Shown: positions 34,082 through 41,997, counted from the first letter of the stretch. The stretch is 64,000 nucleotides of DNA from Lawsonibacter celer (GCF_014281125.1 NZ_JACOEA010000003.1:124001-188000), one strand, 5' to 3'. Translations and numbers: made by a program. Notes: a model not told the origin generated them from the letters alone.

Positions 34082-35596
34082 ATGCCTATGCGACAGGCTG
34101 GAATTTTAATGGCGATCACCTCCCTGCCATCCCCGTGGGGAGTGGGCACACTGGGGGGAGAGGCTCGAAAGTTCCTGGATTTCTTAGTTCAGGCGGGACA
34201 GTCTTATTGGCAGGTGCTCCCAATCGGCCCTACCAGTTTCGGCGACTCCCCCTATCAGTCTTTCTCCACATTTGCCGGCAACCCGTATCTCATAGATCTG
34301 GACGACCTTTGTGCCGATGGGCTGCTCAAGCCTGAAGAATATCAACAGAAAGACTGGGGAGATGACCCTCTTCGGGTAGACTATGGTCTCTTGTATCAAA
34401 ACCGCTTCTCTGTTTTGGAGAAAGCCGTTCAGCGGCTGCGGGGTGGTCGGCCTGATGAACTGACACTCTTCTGCGAGAGAGAAGCAGAGTGGCTGGAGAA
34501 CTATGCGTTGTTTATGGCTCTGAAGGGACGCTTTAACGGGGCCCCCTGGAGTCGCTGGCCCGATCCCCTGCGGCGGCGGGAGCCGTCTGCGCTGGCCGAA
34601 GCAGCTCGGGAGCTGGATGAGGCGGTCTGGTTTTGGAAAGGCGTCCAATATCTGTTCTTTTCGCAATGGAGCCGCTTGAAACAGCAGGCAAAGGAGCAGG
34701 GTATCTCCATCATAGGAGACCTCCCTATCTATGTTGCGGAGGATAGTGCTGATGTATGGGCTCACCCGGAACAGTTCCAAATGGATGGCAACCTGCACTG
34801 TGCTGCCGTGGCCGGCTGTCCGCCAGATGGTTTTTCAGCCGATGGCCAGCGGTGGGGGAATCCCCTGTTCGACTGGAACAGGATGAAAGCAGATGGCTAT
34901 CAATGGTGGATACGCCGCATTTCTTTTCAGTTTCAGCTATACGATGTGGTCCGCATCGACCATTTCCGGGGATTTGAGTCCTACTATGCGATCCCAGCTG
35001 ATGCGGAAACCGCGCAGACTGGATGCTGGATGCCCGGTCCGGGACTGGATTTTTTCTACGCGCTGGAAGGCGCGATCGGAAAGCAGCCGATCATCGCGGA
35101 AGATCTCGGATTCCTCACCCCTTCAGTCTACAAGCTGTTGGATGACACTGGCTTCCCGGGCATGAAAGTGCTTGAATTCGCCTTTGACAGTCGGGACGGC
35201 AGCGGCAGAGTGTACCAGCCGCACAACTATCCGCAAAACTGTGTTGCATATGTGGGCACACACGACAACGATACCGCCTTGGGCTGGCTGGCCGAAGCTG
35301 ATCCGGCGGATACAGCCTTTGCCCGTGAGTATCTCCACTTGGATAAGGCGGAAGGAGAAAACTGGGGGATGATGCGTGCGATTTGGGCCAGCACAGCAAA
35401 TTGCGCTATCGTGCAGATGCAGGACCTGCTGGGGCTTGGGAGCGATGGACGGATGAACATCCCTTCCACCATAGGAAACAACTGGAGGTGGCGCGCACGG
35501 GCCGGGTTTGACAGTCCCGAACTGGCCCTGCGGCTCCGGCGGCAGATGGAACTCTATGAACGGCTGCCTCAGGGCGGGAAGGGAGAAACGGGATGA
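34082..35596 (+). CDS. malQ: 4-alpha-glucanotransferase
   Basis: This 504-residue GH77 enzyme moves glucan segments between maltodextrins and releases glucose. Diagnostic blocks are ITSLPSPWGVGTLG at the start, WQVLPIGPTSFGDSPYQSFS, then the catalytic nucleophile region DVVRIDHFRGFE, the acid/base IIAEDLGFL and the third carboxylate in GTHDNDTALG. Start ATG 34082 has GAAAGGA upstream. Its stop overlaps the start of the phosphorylase gene (ATGA), so the two are coupled. It acts in the cytoplasm on imported maltodextrins to give chains that the phosphorylase can shorten. Confidence 0.96.
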   Translation: MPMRQAGILMAITSLPSPWGVGTLGGEARKFLDFLVQAGQSYWQVLPIGPTSFGDSPYQSFSTFAGNPYLIDLDDLCADGLLKPEEYQQKDWGDDPLRVDYGLLYQNRFSVLEKAVQRLRGGRPDELTLFCEREAEWLENYALFMALKGRFNGAPWSRWPDPLRRREPSALAEAARELDEAVWFWKGVQYLFFSQWSRLKQQAKEQGISIIGDLPIYVAEDSADVWAHPEQFQMDGNLHCAAVAGCPPDGFSADGQRWGNPLFDWNRMKADGYQWWIRRISFQFQLYDVVRIDHFRGFESYYAIPADAETAQTGCWMPGPGLDFFYALEGAIGKQPIIAEDLGFLTPSVYKLLDDTGFPGMKVLEFAFDSRDGSGRVYQPHNYPQNCVAYVGTHDNDTALGWLAEADPADTAFAREYLHLDKAEGENWGMMRAIWASTANCAIVQMQDLLGLGSDGRMNIPSTIGNNWRWRARAGFDSPELALRLRRQMELYERLPQGGKGETG

Positions 35597-37851
35597 GCAT
35601 TCAGACAAATTTGGAGACACTTTTGACGCACCGCGGCATCCGTTTGGACACCTGTTCCGATCAGGAACTGATGTATGCCCTGACCGCTGCGGTGCGGGAA
35701 CTGCAAAAGCCCATGCCCCATGCTCCGGGAGAACGCAAACTGTATTACTTCTCTGCGGAATTTTTGGTGGGGCGTCTGCTCCGTGCCAATTTGATCAACC
35801 TTGGGCTGTTGGAAGAAGTGGAAACGTTACTGGCCGCCCACGGCCGTTCCCTGGCTCAGATTGAAGATCAGGAGCCGGAGCCCTCTTTGGGAAACGGTGG
35901 CCTGGGCCGGCTGGCCGCCTGTTTCCTGGATTCCATCGCCTCCCTGGGCCTCAATGGGGACGGCGTGGGCCTCAACTATCACTACGGTCTTTTCCACCAG
36001 CGGCTGACCACCGGACGTCAGACGGAGGAACCAGATCCATGGATTGCCCCGGAGTCCTGGCTGCTGGATACAGGCTTCTCCTACCAAGTGGACTTTGGCG
36101 GGTTCTCCTTGATGGCCAAACAGTACGACCTGGAGATCCCCGGCTATGAGAACGGTATGTGCAACCGGCTGCATCTTTTTGACGTGGAGCATCCGGCAGG
36201 AGCACCAACAGATGGCATCCGATTCGATAAAACCGATATTGCCGGCCATCTAACTTCCTTCTTATATCCTGATGACAGCGATGAGGCCGGCCGTCTGCTG
36301 CGGCTCTATCAGCAGTATTTTATGGTCTCAGCCGGTGCTCAGCTGATCCTGCGGGAGTTGGAGGAGCGTGGGCATTCTCTGCTGGAACTGGACAAATATG
36401 CCGTGGTCCACATCAACGACACCCATCCTTCCATGGTGATCCCTGAACTGCTCCGCCTGCTGACTGGACGGGGCGTGGAGCTGGAGCATGCCATGGATCT
36501 GGTGGAGCGCACCTGTGCCTACACCAACCATACCATTCTGGCAGAAGCCCTGGAAAAGTGGCCCGCCGCCTACTTGGAACAGGTCGCTCCGCAGCTGATC
36601 CCCTTCATTCGCGCGCTGGATCAGCGGGCGCGGCAGCGCTGTGACGATCCGGATACGGTTATCTGGGATGAACAGGATGTGATCCATATGGCCCGCATGG
36701 ACATCCACAGCAGCGCGAAGGTCAACGGCGTGGCGGAACTGCACACAGATATCCTGAAAAACACTGAACTCCACCCCTTCTATGTTCTGTATCCGGAGAA
36801 ATTCAATAACAAGACCAACGGCATCACCTTCCGCCGGTGGCTGATGGGCTGCAACCCCTCTTTGGCCGGCCTGATCACGCAGGCTATTGGTCCTGACTGG
36901 AAACAGGATGCCAAGCATCTGGAAGGATTGCTGGACTATAAGGATGACAGCGCTTTCCTGGAGAAACTACTCGCTGTCAAAGAGGAAAACAAGTCCGCGC
37001 TTGCCCTATGGCTGGCCGGGCAGGGAACCGCCATTGATCCCCACAGCATATTGGATATACAAATCAAGCGGCTGCACCAGTATAAGCGGCAGCAGATGAA
37101 CGCACTGTATACTATTTGGAAGTATCTTCAAATCAAGGAGGGACACATCCCGCCCCGACCGGTGACCATGGTATTTGGCGCTAAGGCGGCCCCGGCCTAC
37201 ACCCTGGCCAAGGACACCATCCATCTGCTCCTGTGCCTGAGCAAGCTGATCGAACAGGACCCACAGGTTTCCCCCTGGCTGAAGCTGGTGATGGTGGAGA
37301 ACTACAACGTCTCTGCTGCCGAGCGGCTGGTCCCGGCATGCGACATCTCAGAGCAGATCTCTCTTGCCTCCAAGGAGGCCAGTGGCACCGGCAATATGAA
37401 ACTGATGGCAAACGGCGCCGTCACCCTGGGTACCCTTGACGGGGCCAATGTGGAGATCTCCCGGCTGGTGGGAAAGGGAAACATTTACTTGTTCGGCCGA
37501 TCCGCCGACGAGGTCATCTCCCTCTACCAAAAGGATGCCTATCGCAGCAGTGATTACTGGCAGAAGCCGGAGTTGGAGCGACTGATGGATTTCATTCTCA
37601 GCCCGGAATTGCTTGCCATCGGTGATGCAGATAGCCTAAGCCGGCTCTATAAGGATTTTATCGCCAAGGACTATTTTATGGCGTTGTTGGATCTGGAGGA
37701 CTACATTGCGGTGAAGGAGCGGTGCCTGGCCGATTATGAAGATCGGACTGCCTGGAGCCGCCGAATGCTATTCAACGTTGCCCGCTCCGGCTTCTTCTCC
37801 TCTGACCGCACTATCGCGGAATATGACCGGGACATCTGGCATTTGAAATGA
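35593..37851 (+). CDS. glgP: Alpha-glucan (maltodextrin/glycogen) phosphorylase
   Basis: The 752-residue GT35 phosphorylase releases glucose-1-phosphate from alpha-1,4-glucans. The pyridoxal-phosphate lysine is K603 in GTGNMKLMANGAVTLGT. Other family blocks include LGNGGLGRLAACFLDS, GLNYHYGLF, VHINDTHPSMVIPEL and NPFT-like loops. The length and lack of the N-terminal regulatory extension of animal enzymes fit a bacterial maltodextrin type. It starts within the last codon of malQ. In this operon it makes energy-saving phosphorolysis of imported maltodextrins the likely pathway. It could also act on stored glycogen. Confidence 0.96.
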   Translation: MSIQTNLETLLTHRGIRLDTCSDQELMYALTAAVRELQKPMPHAPGERKLYYFSAEFLVGRLLRANLINLGLLEEVETLLAAHGRSLAQIEDQEPEPSLGNGGLGRLAACFLDSIASLGLNGDGVGLNYHYGLFHQRLTTGRQTEEPDPWIAPESWLLDTGFSYQVDFGGFSLMAKQYDLEIPGYENGMCNRLHLFDVEHPAGAPTDGIRFDKTDIAGHLTSFLYPDDSDEAGRLLRLYQQYFMVSAGAQLILRELEERGHSLLELDKYAVVHINDTHPSMVIPELLRLLTGRGVELEHAMDLVERTCAYTNHTILAEALEKWPAAYLEQVAPQLIPFIRALDQRARQRCDDPDTVIWDEQDVIHMARMDIHSSAKVNGVAELHTDILKNTELHPFYVLYPEKFNNKTNGITFRRWLMGCNPSLAGLITQAIGPDWKQDAKHLEGLLDYKDDSAFLEKLLAVKEENKSALALWLAGQGTAIDPHSILDIQIKRLHQYKRQQMNALYTIWKYLQIKEGHIPPRPVTMVFGAKAAPAYTLAKDTIHLLLCLSKLIEQDPQVSPWLKLVMVENYNVSAAERLVPACDISEQISLASKEASGTGNMKLMANGAVTLGTLDGANVEISRLVGKGNIYLFGRSADEVISLYQKDAYRSSDYWQKPELERLMDFILSPELLAIGDADSLSRLYKDFIAKDYFMALLDLEDYIAVKERCLADYEDRTAWSRRMLFNVARSGFFSSDRTIAEYDRDIWHLK

Positions 37852-37878
37852 GTGCCATATCAGAAAGGTGTGATCATC

Positions 37879-39051
37879 ATGTCTGAAGTCAGCTTACAGC
37901 ATATTGAAAAAGTGTATCCGCACAGCGGCAAAAAGAAAAGCAATCTCAAGGTGACGGATGAAGGCGTCCTGGCCGTACAGGACTTCAACCTGAATATCCG
38001 CGACCGGGAATTTATCGTGCTGGTCGGTCCCTCCGGCTGCGGAAAATCCACTACCCTGCGGATGGTAGCCGGTCTGGAGGAGATCACTCGGGGTGAACTC
38101 TATATCGATGGGAAGTTGGTCAACGATGTGGAGCCCAAGGATCGAGATATCGCCATGGTGTTCCAGAGCTACGCACTCTATCCCCACATGACGGTGCGGG
38201 GCAATATGGAGTTCCCCTTGAAACTCCGCAAGATGCCGAAAGAAGAAATTGAACGCAGGGTGAACCAGGCGGCGGAGATCCTGGGAATCACAGAATATCT
38301 GGACCGCAAGCCCAAGGCGCTATCCGGCGGACAGCGGCAGCGTGTGGCCATTGGCCGTGCAATTGTCCGGGAGCCAAAGATACTGTTAATGGACGAGCCA
38401 CTCAGTAATCTGGATGCTAAACTGCGCAATCAGATGCGCGCAGAGATCATTAAGCTCCGCCAGCGCATCAACACGACATTTCTCTATGTAACACACGATC
38501 AAACAGAGGCAATGACGCTCGGGGATCGTATTGTCATTATGAAAGACGGCGTGATCCAGCAGATCGGGACGCCGCAGGAGGTCTTCGACCACCCATCTAA
38601 TTTGTTTGTCGCAGGCTTCATTGGAGTACCCCAAATGAATTTCTACGACGCGGAACTGGCCCTTGATCGCGATGGCCGCTATGTTGTTCACATGGAGAAT
38701 GTGCAAATCATTCCTTCAGAAGAAAAACAGGAGCGGCTTCGCAGTGCTGGAGCCACATCTCAGTCCATTACGTTGGGTGTACGCCCAGAGCACATCGCTT
38801 TGTTGGGGGACGGCGACAACATGTTCCATGGCGTAGTAGAAGTAACAGAAATGATGGGGAGCGTCGTCCATCTTCATGTCAATGCTTGTGGGCGGGACAG
38901 CATAATTGTTGCCCAGACCGCTAACCTGGAGGGACCGACACCTGTAACCGTCAAAGTCGGGAATACAATCTCTTTTATTTTTGGCGGTAATGTGATCCAC
39001 CTCTTTTCCAAGGAAACGGGTCGAAACTTGGAATATTCTGAGCACGCATAA
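37879..39051 (+). CDS. Sugar ABC transporter ATPase (MalK/MsmX/UgpC type)
   Basis: The 390-residue protein contains the full nucleotide-binding set: Walker A GPSGCGKSTT, Q-loop VFQSYALYPHM, signature LSGGQRQRVAIGRA, Walker B ILLMDEPLSNLD and the H-loop VTHDQTEAM, followed by the TOBE/OB regulatory domain found in sugar importers. AAAGGTG precedes ATG 37879. In many Firmicutes a single MsmX ATPase elsewhere serves several importers; here a dedicated copy closes the operon, so the system is self-contained. The linker RDREFIVL and a long insert after VYPHSGKKKSN are slightly unusual. Confidence 0.94.
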   Translation: MSEVSLQHIEKVYPHSGKKKSNLKVTDEGVLAVQDFNLNIRDREFIVLVGPSGCGKSTTLRMVAGLEEITRGELYIDGKLVNDVEPKDRDIAMVFQSYALYPHMTVRGNMEFPLKLRKMPKEEIERRVNQAAEILGITEYLDRKPKALSGGQRQRVAIGRAIVREPKILLMDEPLSNLDAKLRNQMRAEIIKLRQRINTTFLYVTHDQTEAMTLGDRIVIMKDGVIQQIGTPQEVFDHPSNLFVAGFIGVPQMNFYDAELALDRDGRYVVHMENVQIIPSEEKQERLRSAGATSQSITLGVRPEHIALLGDGDNMFHGVVEVTEMMGSVVHLHVNACGRDSIIVAQTANLEGPTPVTVKVGNTISFIFGGNVIHLFSKETGRNLEYSEHA

Positions 39052-39060
39052 AATTTGCAC

Positions 39061-39105
39061 GCGGCATCTGCTTTGCTCTGGATTGAGCTGCAGATGCCGC
39101 ATTTC
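39061..39105 (+). terminator. Terminator at the end of the maltodextrin operon
   Basis: A perfect 11-bp stem (GCGGCATCTGC / GCAGATGCCGC) with an 18-base loop, followed by ATTTCTAC. The T run is weak. Confidence 0.7.
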
Positions 39106-39160
39106 TACAATTATACAGCTATTGGTTTTTCACATTGAAAATGCTCTTCGACTGTCGTCT

Positions 39161-39426
39161 CTACGACAGGTCGGCGATGATCTTCTCCATAGCTTCGTAG
39201 CTGGGCATGGCCACAACCTGGTTGATCTCCGCGGCCAGATGGGGTGCCTGAAAGTGTTCCGCATCTGACTGGGTGCCGGACGCCTCGATGCGGAAGCCGT
39301 GGTTTTCCCATGCCAGGCGCTGGATACGCCATTGCGCATGGCATTACGGAAACACTGGTTCTTTACTGTGCCCAGGGTTTTGCCATAAGCCGTATAGTCG
39401 TATAACAAAACGGGTGGGGAGAACAT
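39161..39426 (-). pseudogene. Remnant of an unidentified island gene
   Basis: Two frames on the minus strand each look genuine over part of their length: VLLYDYTAYGKTLGTVKNQ, then after a frame change RIQRLAWENHGFRIEASGTQ and INQVVAMPSYEAMEKIIADL to a stop at 39,161. No start or ribosome site is visible and the upstream part is a terminator-like hairpin, so this is probably the 3' end of a truncated gene with at least one frameshift. The protein family was not recognised. Confidence 0.45.
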
Positions 39427-39444
39427 TGCCAGTTCTCCCCACCC
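39412..39444. repeat. 13-bp perfect hairpin
   Basis: GGGTGGGGAGAAC pairs with GTTCTCCCCACCC around a seven-base loop. On the minus strand it is followed by GTTTTGTT, so it could act as a terminator. No gene that it would serve is intact. Confidence 0.6.
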
Positions 39445-39483
39445 ACTCTATAAAATCAAATCATTCTTACCCCATACACGGCA

Positions 39484-39524
39484 TTAAGCCCCATAGGTTC
39501 ACATTGTGTACCTATGGGGCTTAA
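39484..39524. repeat. 15-bp perfect inverted repeat
   Basis: TTAAGCCCCATAGGT pairs with ACCTATGGGGCTTAA around an 11-base loop. There is no T run on either side, so it is not an ordinary terminator; it could be a protein site or a transposon-end remnant. Confidence 0.6.
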
Positions 39525-39549
39525 CACTAGGGATTGTGGGGTGCCTGTT

Positions 39550-39774
39550 TTAGTCTTTATTTTCAACCAGAGCCTGTATGTAATCCGCTACGATTTCAGA
39601 CAGAAGTTCTGACCGATTGATCCGGCCTGCCAGGGACCTTGCTCCGTTATGATTCGTGATGTAGGTCGGATCGCCCGTTAGCAGGAAACCGACGATTTGA
39701 TTGATAGGGGCATAACCCCGCTCTTGGAGCGCCGAGTATATTAGCCGTAGCCTTTCCGCATCCGTCATTTCCAT
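39550..39774 (-). CDS. IreB-like (UPF0297/DUF965) small regulatory protein
   Basis: The 74-residue product matches the IreB family core: [20 protein letters not shown], then [20 protein letters not shown] and a helical end [15 protein letters not shown]. Chromosomal IreB is a substrate of the Ser/Thr kinase IreK in enterococci; copies carried on Clostridial integrative elements are of unknown function. ATG 39774 follows GGGGGCATAT. It is the last of a minus-strand run with the 52- and 98-residue proteins. The phosphorylated Thr region of true IreB is missing because the N-terminus is short. Confidence 0.82.
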   Translation of the reverse strand: MEMTDAERLRLIYSALQERGYAPINQIVGFLLTGDPTYITNHNGARSLAGRINRSELLSEIVADYIQALVENKD

Positions 39775-39787
39775 ATATGCCCCCTGG

Positions 39788-39946
39788 TTACTGTACCCGA
39801 TAGCCACGCTCCACCGTGGAAAGTACATAATCCAACATGCTCTCATGTGATGGGAATGTCTTTGGCTCCAGGCCCTCGACTTCATGAAAAGAGATGATCC
39901 GGTCAATCGAATCCTGCCAACAAACACAATTCGTATCTATCCTCAT
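39788..39946 (-). CDS. Small island protein, 52 residues
   Basis: ATG 39946 overlaps the stop of the upstream gene (ATGA) and is preceded by GAGGTGCCAAGA; the product runs to a stop 13 bases before the IreB-like gene. It is acidic and helical, with an N-terminal Cys-x-Cys ([15 protein letters not shown]) and a C-terminal stretch [16 protein letters not shown]. Tight coupling on both sides supports it as a real gene although it is short. Function is unknown. Confidence 0.65.
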   Translation of the reverse strand: MRIDTNCVCWQDSIDRIISFHEVEGLEPKTFPSHESMLDYVLSTVERGYRVQ

Positions 39947-40239
39947 TCTTGGCACCTCAAAGGTATCTTCCGTTCCACAAACCAGCGGCCGATGATATTG
40001 CCAGTTAAATTGGCTGTCCTCTCAAAATAAAGGAAGCGCCGCTGTCCACGCATCATGACAGTATAGCGATCCCCTTGCCCGCCGGCCTTCGCCGCATATG
40101 ACGGCCGGATGTCGAGGACTCGGTCTATTTCATATGTTATCCCATTCTCCCAGGTAAGCGCACGAGGCAGCATGACGCCATCCTCATTGAACTGGACGGA
40201 AACTGCCACATACGCTTTATACTCCGCCCCCGCGTCCAT
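39943..40239 (-). CDS. Island protein of 98 residues, unknown function
   Basis: This is a small beta-rich soluble protein (AYVAVSVQFNEDGVMLPRAL, then RYTVMMRGQRRFLYFERTAN). It starts five bases after the stop of the ImmA/IrrE gene with little ribosome site of its own, so it depends on coupling, and its own stop overlaps the next start. Related short genes of integrative elements have similar size and position, but no function is known to me. Confidence 0.65.
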   Translation of the reverse strand: MDAGAEYKAYVAVSVQFNEDGVMLPRALTWENGITYEIDRVLDIRPSYAAKAGGQGDRYTVMMRGQRRFLYFERTANLTGNIIGRWFVERKIPLRCQE

Positions 40240-40244
40240 GGCTT

Positions 40245-40748
40245 TCAGCAGAGCGGCTTACTGATGTCTCGCCGCAGGAAATCAGACTGCGCAAGATATG
40301 GGGCCTGGAACCGGCCATCACGCTTTTCAAGAAGCCGCAGTTTGAAGTCCAGCAGTTCCGGCGGGACATTCAGCGAACTGGCTACAGAGAAGAAGTCTGT
40401 ATGGCTCTGGAGCGTGTCAAACAAATCTGTGTCATCGACCAGGAACTCCGCTGCGAAAATATTGGCTTCCCGCTCCATAAAGTCTCTGTCATCCAGATAG
40501 GACAACTCGTGGAACGTGCGGATCTTACTATCCACATGTAAGACACCATGCGCCAGTTCGTGGGCGAGGATGACCCGCTGCACCAGGTCTTCCAACTCGC
40601 TGTTGACCACGGCGATTTTACATCTGCTGTGGATCAGAAAGAAGCCCTTACATGACCCAGCATGACAGCCCATCGGTTGCCTGGAAACGCGGATTCCCAT
40701 AAGGTATTGTACCCAGAGGCAGACAGCCTTGATTAACGCGATCCGCAA
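40245..40748 (-). CDS. ImmA/IrrE family metallo-endopeptidase
   Basis: The 167-residue protein has the zinc-protease helix H63-E64-L-A-H67 (ILAHELAHGVLH) and a downstream Glu region (MEREANIFAAEFLV), the layout of ImmA/IrrE proteases. In Bacillus mobile elements ImmA cuts the element's repressor (ImmR) after DNA damage and so triggers excision. The region before residue 20 does not look like the family and may be an altered start after a rearrangement. It heads the minus-strand run with the small proteins. XRE regulators elsewhere in the island are possible targets. Confidence 0.82.
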   Translation of the reverse strand: MRIALIKAVCLWVQYLMGIRVSRQPMGCHAGSCKGFFLIHSRCKIAVVNSELEDLVQRVILAHELAHGVLHVDSKIRTFHELSYLDDRDFMEREANIFAAEFLVDDTDLFDTLQSHTDFFSVASSLNVPPELLDFKLRLLEKRDGRFQAPYLAQSDFLRRDISKPLC

Positions 40749-40757
40749 GTTAAGGTA

Positions 40758-40874
40758 TTGAACACCAAATTTGTTATTGCAACGTTAGATACAGCATTGC
40801 TTCCATCTCTTCGTCCCGGCGAAACCGTCACCCTTGACGAGATCATCGGAGGTGTGGCCAATGCCCAAACCTAA
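40758..40874 (+). CDS. Short element/phage-type protein, possibly truncated
   Basis: A 38-residue frame (NTKFVIATLDTALLPSLRPG to VANAQT) reads well and overlaps the next gene by 14 bases, an arrangement common in phage and integrative-element modules. The start is uncertain: TTG 40758 has only AAGG two bases before it, and the frame is open for seven codons upstream. The 5' part may have been lost in a deletion. Function is unknown. Confidence 0.4.
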   Translation: MNTKFVIATLDTALLPSLRPGETVTLDEIIGGVANAQT

Positions 40875-41201
40875 CGCCATACTTGCCCGCATTGAAGCCG
40901 CCGCTAAAGCACGCTATCAGGCCCGCCTTCATACTTCTATGAACATGCTCCTTCAGCTGGGACAGGATGCTGCCGCTATCACTGCCCATGAAGTCTTTCA
41001 ACTTGGCCCAGGCAGAGCAGAGAAGTTTTTGTGGCCTACCGAGAAGCTATCAACGATATGGCCCGCCGTGTTGTAGATTCGGAACCAAAAAACGATTTGG
41101 GAAAAACTGTTTGGCCGAAGTTTGAGGTTACAAATGAGGTTACAGACGAAAAAATCGAAAAAAATCCAGTGTTTTCAAGGGTTTCCGACGTCAGGGCGTA
41201 A
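40861..41201 (+). pseudogene. Element protein of unknown function, frameshifted, ends inside attR
   Basis: CGGAGG precedes ATG 40861. The protein begins PKPNAILARIEAAAKARYQA, then HTSMNMLLQLGQDAAAITAH and EVFQLGPGRAEKF. At the five-T run 41,026-41,030 the frame breaks; one more base would give VAYREAINDMARRVVDSE. The shifted frame stays open to 41,201, across the 27-bp repeat and into the displaced rpsI end. Short proteins of this type occur in prophages and integrative elements; their role is unknown. Confidence 0.6.
41120..41146. repeat. 27-bp direct repeat, right copy (candidate recombinase arm sites)
   Basis: Identical to 22,167-22,193, with two GAGGTTAC words 12 bases apart. It lies 51 bases inside the right boundary. 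Confidence 0.7.
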
Positions 41202-41253
41202 AAAGTACGGCCTGAAAGCCGCCCGCCGCGCCCCCCAGTTCAGCAAGCGCTGA
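41197..41253 (+). repeat. attR: displaced original 3' end of rpsI
   Basis: The 57 bases encode the last 18 residues of S9 with its stop ([17 protein letters not shown]) and have no start or upstream coding part. Codons are GC-ending (GGC, GCC, CGC, AGC), as in the rest of the host gene. A terminator follows 20 bases later. This is best read as the original end of rpsI, pushed away by the island. Confidence 0.85.
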
Positions 41254-41272
41254 TCTTATTCTCAACCCATTC

Positions 41273-41305
41273 AAAGGGATGCCGTTTTCGCGGCATCCCT
41301 TTTTG
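41273..41305 (+). terminator. Terminator, probably the original one of rpsI
   Basis: A perfect 12-bp stem (AAAGGGATGCCG / CGGCATCCCTTT) and T run, in the expected place after the displaced rpsI end. Confidence 0.9.
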
Positions 41306-41333
41306 TATTGACGCCAAACGCGCCAAATCCCTA

Positions 41334-41384
41334 TTGACATCCCGTCAGAGCTGTCATATGCTATTTTTGCTGACACAGTGTCAG
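41334..41384 (+). promoter_or_regulatory. Promoter and palindromic operator of the TetR/nitroreductase locus
   Basis: TTGACA (41334-41339), 17 bases, TATGCT (41357-41362). Just below lies a perfect 15-base palindrome CTGACAC-A-GTGTCAG (41370-41384), the kind of site a TetR-family protein binds. The regulator gene follows, so autorepression is likely. Confidence 0.75.
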
Positions 41385-41430
41385 ATAATTGTATGCCCCA
41401 GTTTTCTATTCCATTTCTGATGGGCGTAAG

Positions 41431-41997
41431 GTGCACACCATACCGAAGGGATCGCCGGAGCTGACCCAAGCCAGGCGGGATGAGATTGTCCGCGCCTGTG
41501 AGACGCTCTACCAGAGCATGAGCTTTCGGGAAATCACCATCAAGGAGATCGCTTGCTTTACCTCCCTCACCCGCCCATCCATTTACAATTACTTTCAGAC
41601 TAAGGAAGAGATTTTTCTGGCTCTGCTTCAGCAGGAGTACGAGCGCTGGCGTACCGATCTGGAGGTGTTGGCGCAGTCAGACGCACCTCCCTCCCGGCAG
41701 GTCCTCGCCCAGGGTCTGGCCTGCACGCTGGAACGCCGTCCCAATATGCTCCGGCCGCTCTCCACCAGTCTGAACGACATGGAAGAGAAGAGCCGGCCGG
41801 AAAAGCTGGTGGAATTCAAAACCGCCTGCGGCGCCTCGATTGAGGCGGTTTGCGGCTGCCTGTCCTGCTTTTGCCCGGATATGGGGCGGCGGGAGCAGAA
41901 TGCGTTTATTGCCGCCTTTTCCCCGCTTTTACCATTTATGAGATCGCCCTCGCGGGCTCAAAAAACTCCTGGGCATACCGCCCCGGAGACCGGATGA
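41431..41997 (+). CDS. TetR/AcrR-family regulator, C-terminus altered
   Basis: The 188-residue product has a standard TetR HTH: RRDEIVRACETLYQSMSFRE, then ITIKEIACFTSLTRPSIYNY and FQTKEEIFLALL. I prefer GTG 41431; an in-frame TTG at 41389 lies in the operator region. The effector domain is shorter than usual: after AFIAAFSPLL the text changes to a basic, proline-rich tail, while another frame reads TIYEIALAGSKN, which resembles the normal family ending. A small deletion with frameshift near 41,930 is likely. DNA binding may survive while ligand sensing or dimerisation is impaired. The nitroreductase gene follows after 19 bases. Confidence 0.75.
   Translation: MHTIPKGSPELTQARRDEIVRACETLYQSMSFREITIKEIACFTSLTRPSIYNYFQTKEEIFLALLQQEYERWRTDLEVLAQSDAPPSRQVLAQGLACTLERRPNMLRPLSTSLNDMEEKSRPEKLVEFKTACGASIEAVCGCLSCFCPDMGRREQNAFIAAFSPLLPFMRSPSRAQKTPGHTAPETG

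Larger units (their letters stand above)
21941..41253. mobile_element. Decayed integrative element inserted in the 3' end of rpsI
   Basis: About 19.3 kb is bounded by two copies of the rpsI terminus, with a 27-bp direct repeat 170 bases inside the left copy and 50 bases inside the right. Contents include an excisionase-like gene, XRE regulators, a dead resolvase-like protein, small overlapping genes of integrative-element type, an ImmA/IrrE protease and an IreB-like protein, plus an intact sugar operon. At least four genes are frameshifted and no integrase, relaxase or coupling protein survives, so it is probably immobile. The rpsI 3' end is known as an integration site for streptococcal integrative elements. 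The boundaries are seen; the history is inferred. Confidence 0.78.

Noticed and set aside
21998..41196. A complete integrative conjugative element or prophage
   Set aside because: No integrase, relaxase, coupling protein, type IV secretion, capsid or terminase genes are seen; only accessory and regulatory remnants.
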